32,763 nt of DNA, taken from positions 1 through 32,763 of the forward strand of contig JAAXWY010000029.1 of assembly GCA_013334745.1 (NCBI GenBank), written 5' to 3'. Positions within the stretch are counted from its first letter, which is position 1. Every line of letters starts with the position of its first letter. Shown here piece by piece: positions 1 through 8,073 of this stretch. This stretch comes from Coriobacteriia bacterium (GTDB lineage Bacteria > Actinomycetota > Coriobacteriia > Anaerosomatales > JAAXUF01). The translations under genes and the position numbers were made by a program. Under the pieces are notes generated by a model. The model worked only from the letters and a program-made list of their open reading frames with translations. It was not told the DNA's origin and ran no database searches.

Positions 1-11
1 TGCTCTTTCCC

Positions 12-302
12 GTGCTCGAGGAGCTCGCCCGCGCATGGGCCCGGCGCACGGGGGCTGCGCCCGATGAGGCGGAGCGCCGCATCCGCGAGCTCGCGTGGGC
101 CGAGTTCCGGGCGCGGGCAGCCCGGGGTGACCCCGTGCGGGCCTACAACTGGCAGGCGATCGTCGAGGCGGTCGCCCTGTCGGTGGGAGAGCGCTTCGAC
201 GGGTCCCTCGGCGTGATGGTGAGGCCCCCTGAGAAGATCTCACCCGTTTCCACCACCGGCGCGTGGCTCGCGATCAGCACTCTGACGGCCGGCGCCTCGT
301 GA
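12..302 (+). CDS. Hypothetical protein, possibly cut at its 5' end by the window
   Basis: The reading frame starts with GTG at 12 and gives 96 residues, but it is open back to the first bases of the window, so the true start may lie outside. The protein is rich in Arg, Ala and Glu, with an amphipathic helical first half and no motif I recognise. It ends in TGA at 300-302, which overlaps a GTG start of the following acetyltransferase gene (GTGA, 299-302). That arrangement is typical of translationally coupled genes and is the main support for calling it real. No function can be assigned. Confidence 0.45.
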   Translation: MLEELARAWARRTGAAPDEAERRIRELAWAEFRARAARGDPVRAYNWQAIVEAVALSVGERFDGSLGVMVRPPEKISPVSTTGAWLAISTLTAGAS

Positions 303-1132
303 GGTCGCACCCGCGCCAGGCCGACGCGGCCGAGGCGGCCGCGCTCTGGCCGGCGGTGCGGGCGGACCGAGTCTTTGAGTCCGCGGAGCACTTCGCCGCC
401 TATCGCACCGCCGCCCCGTGGCGCGTGCGCGTCGCCGGTCGGGGTGAGGCTGCCGTGCTCGGTGTGTGGCGCGAGCACCTCGACGTTCTCGCGCTGCGCG
501 GCTTGTGGTGCTCGCCGCCACACGTCGCCGCCTTCCTGGCGGACGCTCGCGAGGTGGCGCGCACGCTCGGCCTCGCGCGGGTGCTCTCGCCGCTGCTGCC
601 GGTCGACCTACTCGGGCCCTACCGCCGGGAGGGAATGACGGTCTGCCAGCGTGTCACGGCCATTCAGGGCCGTCTGGGAGCCATCGCGCAGGTGCCCTGC
701 CCGCCCGGTGTGGTCCTGCGGGCGGGCGTGAGCGGGGACGTGGCCGCAATCGAAGCACTCGACGCGAGGTGCTTCGACGACTTCTGGCGCTACGGGAACC
801 GCGAACTCGACGAGCTGCTCTCCACCGAGCGGCTCGTGGTCGCGGAGCAGGGGAATGTCGGCGTCATCGGATATACTTTGGCGACCGCGAGCAGGGGGGC
901 GGCCACGCTGGGAAGGCTCGCCGTGGCACCCGAGGCCCGTCGGCGCGGCGTTGCAGGCGCACTCGTCAACGACGTCGCATGCTGGGCAGACGCCGTGGGC
1001 GCTGAAACCCTGACGCTGTGCACGCAGGAGGAGAACGCGGCCTCAAGAGCGTTCTACGCTGCGATGGGCCTGAGCGAAGTACGAGACGTGTATGGGCTCG
1101 CAATCGGCGACGTCGGGAGGGACGGCAGATGA
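299..1132 (+). CDS. GNAT family N-acetyltransferase
   Basis: A 277-residue protein with a C-terminal GNAT fold. The acetyl-CoA binding motif A is visible as LGRLAVAPEARRRGVAGALV (R-x-x-G-x-A loop), followed by the usual C-terminal pattern of Asn-Ala-Ala-Ser-x-x-Phe-Tyr, then a Met-Gly-Leu stretch. The N-terminal half (about 130 residues) has no clear motif and could be a second, degenerate GNAT lobe or a substrate domain. I chose the GTG at 299 because it overlaps the upstream stop by 4 bp; an in-frame GTG at 263 would add 12 residues. Its stop overlaps the ATG of the histidine kinase gene (ATGA, 1129-1132). The acyl acceptor is unknown. The GNAT assignment is firm; the role is not. Confidence 0.85.
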   Translation: MRSHPRQADAAEAAALWPAVRADRVFESAEHFAAYRTAAPWRVRVAGRGEAAVLGVWREHLDVLALRGLWCSPPHVAAFLADAREVARTLGLARVLSPLLPVDLLGPYRREGMTVCQRVTAIQGRLGAIAQVPCPPGVVLRAGVSGDVAAIEALDARCFDDFWRYGNRELDELLSTERLVVAEQGNVGVIGYTLATASRGAATLGRLAVAPEARRRGVAGALVNDVACWADAVGAETLTLCTQEENAASRAFYAAMGLSEVRDVYGLAIGDVGRDGR

Positions 1133-2415
1133 ACAACCGGGTCACCATCCTCGACATCGTGCTGATCTTCGCCCTGGCGATGCTCTCGGTGATCACGATC
1201 TCGAGCCTGGCGGCCGACCACGTCTCGAGCTGGGTGCAGATCGCGGGACTGGGCGGCATCATCGCCGTTGCACTCTCGCTGGTCGTCGCCCGCTTCATGA
1301 CGCGCCCCGATCACGTCCGGGCACTGCAGTCACACATGATCCTCGAGGTCGCCAACTCGGCGATCTCGTACTTGCGTGAAGGTCTGAACCCCGAAAGCGC
1401 TCAGGCGGTCTGCCGCATCGTGCTCGAGAAGACCGAGGCGGCCGCAGTCGCCATCACCGACGCCGACGACATTCTCGGCTTTGCGGGTGTGGGCGAGGAC
1501 CACCATGAGGCCGGCGGGCCCATCATCACGCGGGCGACCCGCGAGTCTATCGAGAACAACGAGCCGCGCATCCTGGCAACGAAGGAGGAGATCGGCTGTC
1601 CACGCAAGGACTGCCGTCTCAACGCCGCTATCGTGGTCCCGCTCGAGATGCGCGGTCACCCTGTGGGCACGCTGAAGTTCTACTACACGACGCCGAGGCT
1701 GCTCAACGAGACTCAGATCGCGATGGCCGAGGGCCTCGCGCAGGTGCTGTCCACGCAACTCGAGCTCGCCGAGCTCGAGCATCAGACCGAACTTGCGACC
1801 CGTATGGAGCTCAAGGCGCTGCAGGCTCAGATCAATCCGCACTTCCTCTTCAACACGATCAACACGATCGCCGCGCTCATTCGCACGGACCCGATGCGGG
1901 CGCGTGAGCTGCTGCGTGAGTTCGCGTCGTTTTACCGCCGCACGCTTGAGCATGGCGACGACCTCATCCCGCTCGAGCTCGAGCTCGAGCAGACGCACCG
2001 GTATCTCACCTTCGAGATCGCCCGGTTCGGCGATCGTGTCGTGGTGGAGGAGCGGATCGACCCCGAGGTCCGCACCACGCTCGTGCCTGCGTTCATCGTG
2101 CAGCCGCTCGTGGAGAACGCGATCGCCCACGGGATGCGGCCGAGCGCGCCGCTCACCGTCTCTTTGACCTCGTCTACCTGCGCAGACGGCTCGGTGTGCA
2201 TCTCGGTACGCGATGATGGAGTCGGCATACCGGCAAGCCGGGTGGCACACGTGCTCGAGGCCGGCTCCACCACGGGACTCGGCATTGCGCTGAAGAATGT
2301 TGACGATAGACTGAAGGGGCACTTCGGCCCCGGCTCCGGTGTCTCCGTTGAGAGCACCGAAGGTGTTGGGACGACGGTCACGCTCGTACTCGCCGGCGTG
2401 TCCGCCTACGGCTGA
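1129..2415 (+). CDS. LytS-like sensor histidine kinase with two membrane segments and a GAF domain
   Basis: A 428-residue membrane sensor kinase. Two hydrophobic helices lie near residues 7-27 and 37-56. A GAF-like domain follows (about 75-235), carrying the Cys pair GCPRKDC often seen in LytS-type GAF domains. The His-kinase dimerisation/phosphoacceptor block is LQAQINPHFLFNTINTIAAL, and the ATP-binding domain shows QPLVENAIAHG (N box) and DDGVGIP (G1). Classical LytS has a five-helix 5TMR-LYT sensor; this protein has only two short helices, so it probably senses through the GAF domain. The ATG at 1129 overlaps the acetyltransferase stop and has GGGAGG upstream. The response regulator follows 14 bp downstream, so the two should form one two-component pair. 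The signal and target genes are not evident here. Confidence 0.9.
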   Translation: MNNRVTILDIVLIFALAMLSVITISSLAADHVSSWVQIAGLGGIIAVALSLVVARFMTRPDHVRALQSHMILEVANSAISYLREGLNPESAQAVCRIVLEKTEAAAVAITDADDILGFAGVGEDHHEAGGPIITRATRESIENNEPRILATKEEIGCPRKDCRLNAAIVVPLEMRGHPVGTLKFYYTTPRLLNETQIAMAEGLAQVLSTQLELAELEHQTELATRMELKALQAQINPHFLFNTINTIAALIRTDPMRARELLREFASFYRRTLEHGDDLIPLELELEQTHRYLTFEIARFGDRVVVEERIDPEVRTTLVPAFIVQPLVENAIAHGMRPSAPLTVSLTSSTCADGSVCISVRDDGVGIPASRVAHVLEAGSTTGLGIALKNVDDRLKGHFGPGSGVSVESTEGVGTTVTLVLAGVSAYG

Positions 2416-2429
2416 CAGAGGAGCGGGGC

Positions 2430-3140
2430 ATGCTCAAGGCACTTGTAGTCGACGATGAGGCACCGGCCCGATCCGAGCTGCGGTATCTGCTCGGCGAGGG
2501 TGGCGGCGTCGAGGTCGTCGGCGAGGCCAGCAACACCATAGAAGCGTTGCAGCTCATCAAGGCCATTCCCTACGACGTCATCTTCCTCGACATCGACATG
2601 CCGGGGCTCTCGGGCGTGCAGCTCGCCGAGGTCCTCGCCGGACTCGCGCGTCCACCTGCGATCATCTTCGTCACGGCGCACAGCGAGCATGCGGTCAAGG
2701 CGTTCGAGGTCAACGCGACCGACTACCTCGTCAAGCCCGTCGAGCTCGATCGCCTCAAGAGCGCGGTCTCCCGCCTGTCGCCCGCAGCAGAGGCCGCCCC
2801 CACGCGCGTCGAGCGCATCCCGGTGGAGAAGGCCGGCAAGAAGCTGCTCGTGAGCGTGGACGACATCCTCTACGTTATGGCCAAAGACGACTACAGCTAT
2901 CTCTACACGGCCGCCGACCGGTACCTGTCGACGATCTCGCTCGCGCAGCTCGAAGCCAAGCTGGAGACCTCTGGCTTCTTCCGGATCCACCGTCGGTATC
3001 TGGTCAACCTCGCACGCGTGAAAGAAGTCGTTCCCATGTACGGCGGTACGCTTCTGCTCACGCTCACCGATGAGGCTGCGACCCAGATTCCGGTCTCGCG
3101 ACGCCGCGTGCCCGCGCTCAAGAAGGCGCTCGGGCTCTAG
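2430..3140 (+). CDS. LytTR-family response regulator
   Basis: A 236-residue cytoplasmic transcription regulator. The receiver domain covers residues 1-120, with the acidic pocket D8-D9, the phosphoacceptor D54 (IFLDIDMPG) and the conserved Lys in DYLVKPVEL. A C-terminal LytTR DNA-binding domain (about 133-236) shows the family pattern, including FFRIHRRYLVNLARV. GAGGAG precedes the ATG. It is the partner of the LytS-like kinase directly upstream. LytTR regulators in other bacteria control autolysis, pyruvate uptake or peptide transport; none of those targets is in the window, so the regulon is unknown. Confidence 0.92.
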   Translation: MLKALVVDDEAPARSELRYLLGEGGGVEVVGEASNTIEALQLIKAIPYDVIFLDIDMPGLSGVQLAEVLAGLARPPAIIFVTAHSEHAVKAFEVNATDYLVKPVELDRLKSAVSRLSPAAEAAPTRVERIPVEKAGKKLLVSVDDILYVMAKDDYSYLYTAADRYLSTISLAQLEAKLETSGFFRIHRRYLVNLARVKEVVPMYGGTLLLTLTDEAATQIPVSRRRVPALKKALGL

Positions 3141-3141
3141 C

Positions 3142-3657
3142 ATGGCGGCGTCCGGCGGCTCCACCGACGGGGTCGTCCGCGTCGGTCTCGTCTCCGATAC
3201 ACACGGCGTCCTCGACCCACGCGTCAACACGGTCTTCGCCCGGGAGTGTCCGCTTGCGGCGATCGTGCACGCGGGCGACATCGGGAGCGACCCGGATCTG
3301 TACTGGGAGCTTGAGGCGATCGCACCGGTGACAGCGGTGCTCGGCAACTGCGACTGGGACCTGCCGGGCCTTGAGCTGGCCGGCGTCGCCCGCGTGACCG
3401 TCGCAGGCGTTCGCGTCCTCGCCATCCACGACTTCACCGACCTCGGCCCGATACCTGATGACGTCGATGTGGTGGTGCGCGGTCACACCCACAGGCCGTC
3501 GGTCGCCGAGCACGGCGACGTGCTCGTGGTCAATCCGGGCTCGGCCTCGCAGCGCCGCTCGATGCCGAGTCGCAGCGTCGCGATCCTCGAGCTCGCCGAA
3601 GGCGAGCGCCCGAGCGCGCGCATCGTGATGCTCGACGACGTCGCGCCGTCGCGCTAG
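3142..3657 (+). CDS. YfcE/MJ0936-type metallophosphoesterase
   Basis: A 171-residue calcineurin-like phosphoesterase. All metal-binding motifs are visible in order: GLVSDTHG (D-x-H), VHAGDIG (G-D), GNCDWD (G-N-x-D), and the histidines in VVRGHTHRPSV, followed by NPGSAS. Length and order match the small YfcE family, which are Mn-dependent phosphodiesterases of uncertain natural substrate. The ATG at 3142 starts one base after the response-regulator stop and has no strong ribosome site of its own, so translation is probably coupled. Its TAG stop (3655-3657) overlaps the stop of the convergent isomerase gene. Confidence 0.88.
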   Translation: MAASGGSTDGVVRVGLVSDTHGVLDPRVNTVFARECPLAAIVHAGDIGSDPDLYWELEAIAPVTAVLGNCDWDLPGLELAGVARVTVAGVRVLAIHDFTDLGPIPDDVDVVVRGHTHRPSVAEHGDVLVVNPGSASQRRSMPSRSVAILELAEGERPSARIVMLDDVAPSR

Positions 3658-5312
3658 GCGCGACGGGCGGCGTCCGCAGCCGCCGCCAGCGCGCGCTCGA
3701 GCCGGGCGATGGTCGCCGGTTCAGCGTCTGGCAGGTCGATACGGAGTATGCGGCGACCAGCGCCCGCGAGGATCGCCAGGTCGCCGGCGGCTTGCGCGGC
3801 GTGCAGGTCGCGCAGCGACCACTCGCGGCCCGGGACGCGCAGGTTGGCGGGGTCGCGCGTGGTCACGAGAACGAACACGGTGTTGTCGGGCCCACCCTTG
3901 TGCAGCTGCCCGGTGGAATGCAGGTAGCGCGGCCCGAGTTCCAAGGCCACAGGAACTCCCAGGTCCGAGGTCATGCCTGGTACGGCTCGCGCCAGCAGAT
4001 CGGGCTGACCCTCATCCTCGGGAAGGTACGCGAGGAGGCACAGGTAGTCGCCACCGCGCAGCTGCGCGAACGCATCGCCGAGCGCGCCGGCGACGGTCAC
4101 CTCGGTGTTCTCGGCGGGCACGAGCCCCCCGGCGTACGTGATCGCGATACCGTCAGCGGTGACCGTGGTCGGTTTCGGGACATCCAGCTCGCCCGCGAGC
4201 ACGGCGTTCGTGGCGGCCTTCGCCGCGGCGACGTTGGGCTGCCCGAACGGATTGACCCCGAGCAGGAAGCCCACCAAGGCGACGGCGTACTCCCAGCGCA
4301 CGAACTCCCCGCCCACGTCGTAGGGATCATCGAGTACCAGCTCGATAACGGGGACGCTCTCGCCCAGCACCGAGGCCTCGCGCGCGAGGGTCTCATCGGA
4401 GGCGAACCGCACAACGGCGACCGCGCGGTCCGGTCCATATCCGGCCGCATTGTCGGGCGCCAGCTCCACGATCGGCACCACACCCACGCCTTCCTTGCCG
4501 AGAGACTCGGCTACGAGCTGCTCGACCCACAGCCCGAAACTCGATAGCCCCGGTGACGAGATCACGGTCAACTTGTCTCGGCCGGCATCGTGGTTGTCGG
4601 CAATGAAGGCCGCAAGCTGTGCGCCTGGGTTGAACGCGACCGGGAGTCCGCACTCAGCCTCCATCGCCTTGGCGCGCGCGGTGAGCTCGGCGGTGTCGAG
4701 GCCGAGCAGCGTAGCCGGAACGAGCCCGAACGCCGAGAGTGCGGAGAACCGTCCGCCGATGGTCGGGTCACCGTGAAACACGACGTGAAAGCCTTCAGCG
4801 ATCGCGAGCGTCTCAAGCGAGGTGCCTGGGTCGGTGATGGCGATGAAGCGCTCGCCTGCATCGGCCTCGCCCAACTCCGCATCCGCATCGGCGCGGAAGA
4901 TCGAGTAGAGCGACATCGGCTCGACGGTGCCGCCGGACTTGCTGGACACGAGGAACAGGGTCGTCGCCGGATCGAGCTTGTCGAGCGCCGCTGCGACGGT
5001 CCGGGGCGCGGTGGTGTCGAGTACGTGCAGGTGACGCGTGGAGTGCTCCGCGAGTGTGTCGCCCAAGACGAGCGTCGCCAGCGAGCTGCCACCCATCCCC
5101 AGCACGACGACGTCGGTCAGCGGACCATCGAGTTCGGCGAGCGTGCGCTGATGGTACTCGGGCAGAGGGGTGCAGCACGAGCCGATTCGTGTCCAGCCCA
5201 TGCTCCCCGCTGCGAGCTCGACGTCGGCTTCAGTGCCGGCGAACAGCGTCGCGTCTGCGCGATGGAGGCGGGCGACGGCATCCGCTGCCGTGAGTCTCGA
5301 GAGTGCGTCCAT
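3654..5312 (-). CDS. Glucose-6-phosphate isomerase of the transaldolase/PGI-fusion type (PGI part only)
   Basis: A 552-residue cytoplasmic sugar-phosphate isomerase expected to interconvert glucose-6-phosphate and fructose-6-phosphate. SIS-domain phosphate-binding motifs are visible (VVLGMGGSSLATLVLGD; FLVSSKSGGTVEP), then GGRFSALSAFGL and EQLVAESLGKEG, which correspond to the classical PGI signatures. The C-terminal part (GPRYLHSTGQLHKGGP and REWSLRDLHAAQAAGD) resembles the PGI half of bifunctional transaldolase-PGI proteins. The N-terminal transaldolase is absent here. I chose the ATG at 5312 because AAGGGG lies just upstream; a longer frame to 5396 adds 28 residues unlike the family. Family membership is firm; isomerase activity is inferred. 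Confidence 0.85.
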   Translation of the reverse strand: MDALSRLTAADAVARLHRADATLFAGTEADVELAAGSMGWTRIGSCCTPLPEYHQRTLAELDGPLTDVVVLGMGGSSLATLVLGDTLAEHSTRHLHVLDTTAPRTVAAALDKLDPATTLFLVSSKSGGTVEPMSLYSIFRADADAELGEADAGERFIAITDPGTSLETLAIAEGFHVVFHGDPTIGGRFSALSAFGLVPATLLGLDTAELTARAKAMEAECGLPVAFNPGAQLAAFIADNHDAGRDKLTVISSPGLSSFGLWVEQLVAESLGKEGVGVVPIVELAPDNAAGYGPDRAVAVVRFASDETLAREASVLGESVPVIELVLDDPYDVGGEFVRWEYAVALVGFLLGVNPFGQPNVAAAKAATNAVLAGELDVPKPTTVTADGIAITYAGGLVPAENTEVTVAGALGDAFAQLRGGDYLCLLAYLPEDEGQPDLLARAVPGMTSDLGVPVALELGPRYLHSTGQLHKGGPDNTVFVLVTTRDPANLRVPGREWSLRDLHAAQAAGDLAILAGAGRRILRIDLPDAEPATIARLERALAAAADAARRA

Positions 5313-5409
5313 GGAAATCCCCTTCGAATCGCCCGCCTGTGGGTTTCTGATCCCGATGTCATTGTGCCCGACTCGGCCGCCGTGCTGTCGCTCCAAGCCC
5401 AGATAGCTG

Positions 5410-6381
5410 CTAGGCCGACTTCGCCTCCAGCGGCTCAGGTTCCGAGCCCGCGGCCTCCAGCGGCGGTGCGGGCTCGCTCGCTGGGCTCAAGCGCGCCACC
5501 AGCAGTCCTCCCGCGACGACCATCGCGCCACCGACCGCAGTCCACGCCGTAAGCGCCTCGCCGAGGAATGCAGCCGCGAACAGAACGGCGGCCACCGGCT
5601 CCGCGTAGGTGAGAATCGCAGCGTGATCGGTACGGGTTGCGCGTAGTCCTCCGAGGAAGATGATGCCCGCGAACGCCGTCTGCACCAGCCCGAGCGTAGC
5701 AAGCGCCATGTACGAGCCCACGCCGGTGGGGCCTTGGCCGCGAAGGTACAGCGCGACCACGAACGGAAGCAGGATGACACTGGCGACCGTGTACTCGACG
5801 ACCATGAGCGCCCCGCCGGAGATGCCGCGCAGGATCTTCTTGCTGCGCAGCAGCAGGGTCGCATACGTGAGCGCCGAGCAGAACGCGAGCCCGGCTCCAA
5901 GCAGTTCGCGACCGCCGGAGACGCCGATGCCCTGCGGCGCCAGAATGACGAGGATGCCCCCGAGTGAGAATCCGAGCGGCAGAAGGATGCGCACGTCGAA
6001 GCGCTCCTTGGTCACGAAGGGTGCGAGCGCAGCGACGAACACAGGACCGGTGTAGCCGAGCAGTTCGGCGGTGGCGACATTGGTCATGTCGAGTGCCGAG
6101 AGAAACAGCACCCAGTTCACGCACAGCACGACACCTTGCCCCGCGACCTGCAGCAGCTTGCGCCGCGGCAGGCTCGTGATCTCGGAGAAGCGACCCGTCG
6201 ACAGCATCCAGATGGCGAGCGCGACGGCCGCGAATGCGACCCGGTAGAACACCTTGATGACGCTTGCGCCGTCGGCGGCGCGCAAGACCAGCGGGATCGT
6301 GCCCCAGATGACGCCGGCGATCGCGACGCGAGCCAGGCCGATCCGGTTGGCTCTTCGTGAGGTGTCGGTGGGTGCAGGCAT
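5410..6381 (-). CDS. EamA/DMT-family membrane permease
   Basis: A 323-residue inner-membrane protein with about ten hydrophobic helices arranged as two EamA repeats. The first begins near ARVAIAGVIWGTIPLVLRA and the second near LGAGLAFCSALTYATLLLRSKK. A conserved-type glutamate follows in YAEPVAAVLFAAAFLGEALT. The C-terminal tail is Pro/Glu-rich and cytosolic. Drug/metabolite transporters of this kind export amino acids, nucleosides or other small metabolites, and the substrate cannot be read from sequence. The ATG at 6381 lacks a strong ribosome site. It lies 97 bp upstream of the isomerase gene on the same strand; a shared operon is possible but not obvious. Confidence 0.88.
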   Translation of the reverse strand: MPAPTDTSRRANRIGLARVAIAGVIWGTIPLVLRAADGASVIKVFYRVAFAAVALAIWMLSTGRFSEITSLPRRKLLQVAGQGVVLCVNWVLFLSALDMTNVATAELLGYTGPVFVAALAPFVTKERFDVRILLPLGFSLGGILVILAPQGIGVSGGRELLGAGLAFCSALTYATLLLRSKKILRGISGGALMVVEYTVASVILLPFVVALYLRGQGPTGVGSYMALATLGLVQTAFAGIIFLGGLRATRTDHAAILTYAEPVAAVLFAAAFLGEALTAWTAVGGAMVVAGGLLVARLSPASEPAPPLEAAGSEPEPLEAKSA

Positions 6382-6419
6382 GCGAGGAGTCTAGCGGAAG
6401 CTCCGAGCGCCCGCCTCAC

Positions 6420-7988
6420 TCATCGGCGCTGTTTCGACCGCTCCGCGACGCCGCGATCGTGCGCTCCGGGCAACGGGCAGGTGTTGGGGCCGTTTACCAG
6501 CTCCGTGCACTCGCGCTCGATCCCGGTGAGAGTTCCGTTGAAGACGAAGTGGTGGAAGGGCAGCACCGCGTACCAGTACAACCGGCCGAGCAGTCCCTTC
6601 GCGTGAAATGTCGCGGTCTGTCGCACGAGCGTGCCATCCTCGCCGCCCACGAGCTCGTACTGCAGCCAGCCGTCGCCTGGCATGACCATCTCGGCGTGCA
6701 GCCTCAGCAGTGTGGGCGAATCGACCTTCTCCACGCGCCACCACTCGAGCACGTCGCCTTCGATCAGCGCGTACTGATCACGTCGGCCTCGCCTGTGCCC
6801 GGGCCCGCCGAGCAGGATGTCGAACCAGCCGCGGATGTCCCACAGCGTGTCGAAGGCGTACCAGCCGTTCTCGCCACCGATGCATGCGATCGGGTCGAAC
6901 GCTGCCTCCGGGGGGCATGCGACAAGCAGGGTTCGGGAGTCGACGTAGCGCCCCTCGCACTCGAAGTTGGCGGCCGAGCCCGGCGGCAACACGGGCAGCT
7001 CTTCGTTCCACCGGATCGCCGCGAAGGCGGTCTCCTCGGCGGTGAACGCCCGGTCGTAGGCCTCGGCGACTCCGATGGGCAGGATGTCGGGGAAGTCGCG
7101 CCGAGCCGCATCGTTCGTGACGACGGTTGGGTGCCGTAGCGACTCGGCGAGCTGTCGGCCGACCGTCGCTTGCTTGGGAGTGAACAGGTACAGCCACCAT
7201 CCGGACAGCCCGGGAGACAGTACCGGCACCGGGATGATCAAGCGCTTCAACCCGCGATGCGCGCCGAACATCTTCAGCAGGTCGGAGTAGGTCACGATAT
7301 CGGAGCCGCCCACCTCGTAGATGCGGTGGGGTGTGCTGGCATCGTCGGGCAGTGCAACCGCCGCCACGAGGTAGCGGACGACGTCATCTATCGCAATCGG
7401 CTGGCAGGGCATCCGCACCCAGCGCGGGGTCGTCATCGCCGGCAGCTTCTCGACGAGGTTGCGGATCATCTCAAACGATGTCGACCCATGCCCGATGACG
7501 ATCGATGCCCGGAACTCGACCACAGGTATCCCCGTCGAGGCCAGGACGCGCCCGACTTCGTGTCGGCTCGAAAGGTGCTCGGAGAGGTCGCCCGCCTCGC
7601 CGCCCAGCCCGCCGAAGAACACGATTCGCCGCACACCAGCGTCGCGTGCAGCCCCGGCGAAGATCGCTGCAGCGTCACGGTCCCGTTGTGCGTAGTCGTT
7701 CCCACCCCCGAGTGTGTGCACCAGGTAGAAGGCTGTGCGGATCCCCTCGAGTGAGGAGCGAACCGCTGCCGGGTCGAAGGCATCGGCGGCCACGGCATCC
7801 GTGTTCGCCGACACGATTCGCCGCAGCTTGACCGTTGATCGCGCCGAGGCACGCACTCGATAGCCCGCGGCCTCAAGCGGTGCGACGATACTGCGCCCTA
7901 TGTAGCCGGCCGCGGCCGTGACGAGTACTTCGGCCGCAGGCGTTGTCGGTGCATCAGTCACGAACGCTCGTTTCGTTGTGGGGTCCAC
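6420..7988 (-). CDS. SDR-family NAD(P)-binding protein with C-terminal DUF2867 domain
   Basis: A 522-residue two-domain protein. Residues about 20-310 form an atypical short-chain dehydrogenase/NmrA-like Rossmann domain: the nucleotide loop reads VTAAAGYIGRSIV, followed by IRTAFYLVHTLGG, VRRIVFFGGLGG and the helix preceding MPCQPIAIDDVVRYL. Residues about 335-505 match the DUF2867 pattern, including ENGWYAFDTLWDIRGWFDILLGGPG and LGRLYWYAVLPFHHFVFNG. Such fusions occur in many bacteria, and their substrate is unknown to me. The GTG at 7988 is one start option; a GTG at 7961 would remove nine residues, and neither has a strong ribosome site. It follows the terminator of the hyp cluster and is probably a separate unit. 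Confidence 0.82.
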   Translation of the reverse strand: MDPTTKRAFVTDAPTTPAAEVLVTAAAGYIGRSIVAPLEAAGYRVRASARSTVKLRRIVSANTDAVAADAFDPAAVRSSLEGIRTAFYLVHTLGGGNDYAQRDRDAAAIFAGAARDAGVRRIVFFGGLGGEAGDLSEHLSSRHEVGRVLASTGIPVVEFRASIVIGHGSTSFEMIRNLVEKLPAMTTPRWVRMPCQPIAIDDVVRYLVAAVALPDDASTPHRIYEVGGSDIVTYSDLLKMFGAHRGLKRLIIPVPVLSPGLSGWWLYLFTPKQATVGRQLAESLRHPTVVTNDAARRDFPDILPIGVAEAYDRAFTAEETAFAAIRWNEELPVLPPGSAANFECEGRYVDSRTLLVACPPEAAFDPIACIGGENGWYAFDTLWDIRGWFDILLGGPGHRRGRRDQYALIEGDVLEWWRVEKVDSPTLLRLHAEMVMPGDGWLQYELVGGEDGTLVRQTATFHAKGLLGRLYWYAVLPFHHFVFNGTLTGIERECTELVNGPNTCPLPGAHDRGVAERSKQRR

Positions 7989-8020
7989 TGGTGAATCTAC
8001 CCGAGTCTTGGGATGCGCAA

Positions 8021-8043
8021 CGAGCCGCCCAGCGGGCGGCTCG
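8021..8043 (-). terminator. Hairpin terminator closing the nik-hyp cluster
   Basis: CGAGCCGCCC (8021-8030) and GGGCGGCTCG (8034-8043) form a perfect 10-bp stem with a 3-nt loop. It lies about 30 bp beyond the hypE stop, before the SDR gene on the same strand. There is no clear T-run, so termination strength is inferred from stem stability and position. Confidence 0.6.
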
Positions 8044-8073
8044 CGTACGTCAGATTGGAGCCATGGGCGGTTG

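Noticed and set aside
1971-1995. CTCGAG-type short repeats in the histidine kinase gene
   Set aside because: They are explained by a Leu-Glu-Leu-Glu stretch in a helical part of the protein, with preferred codons.
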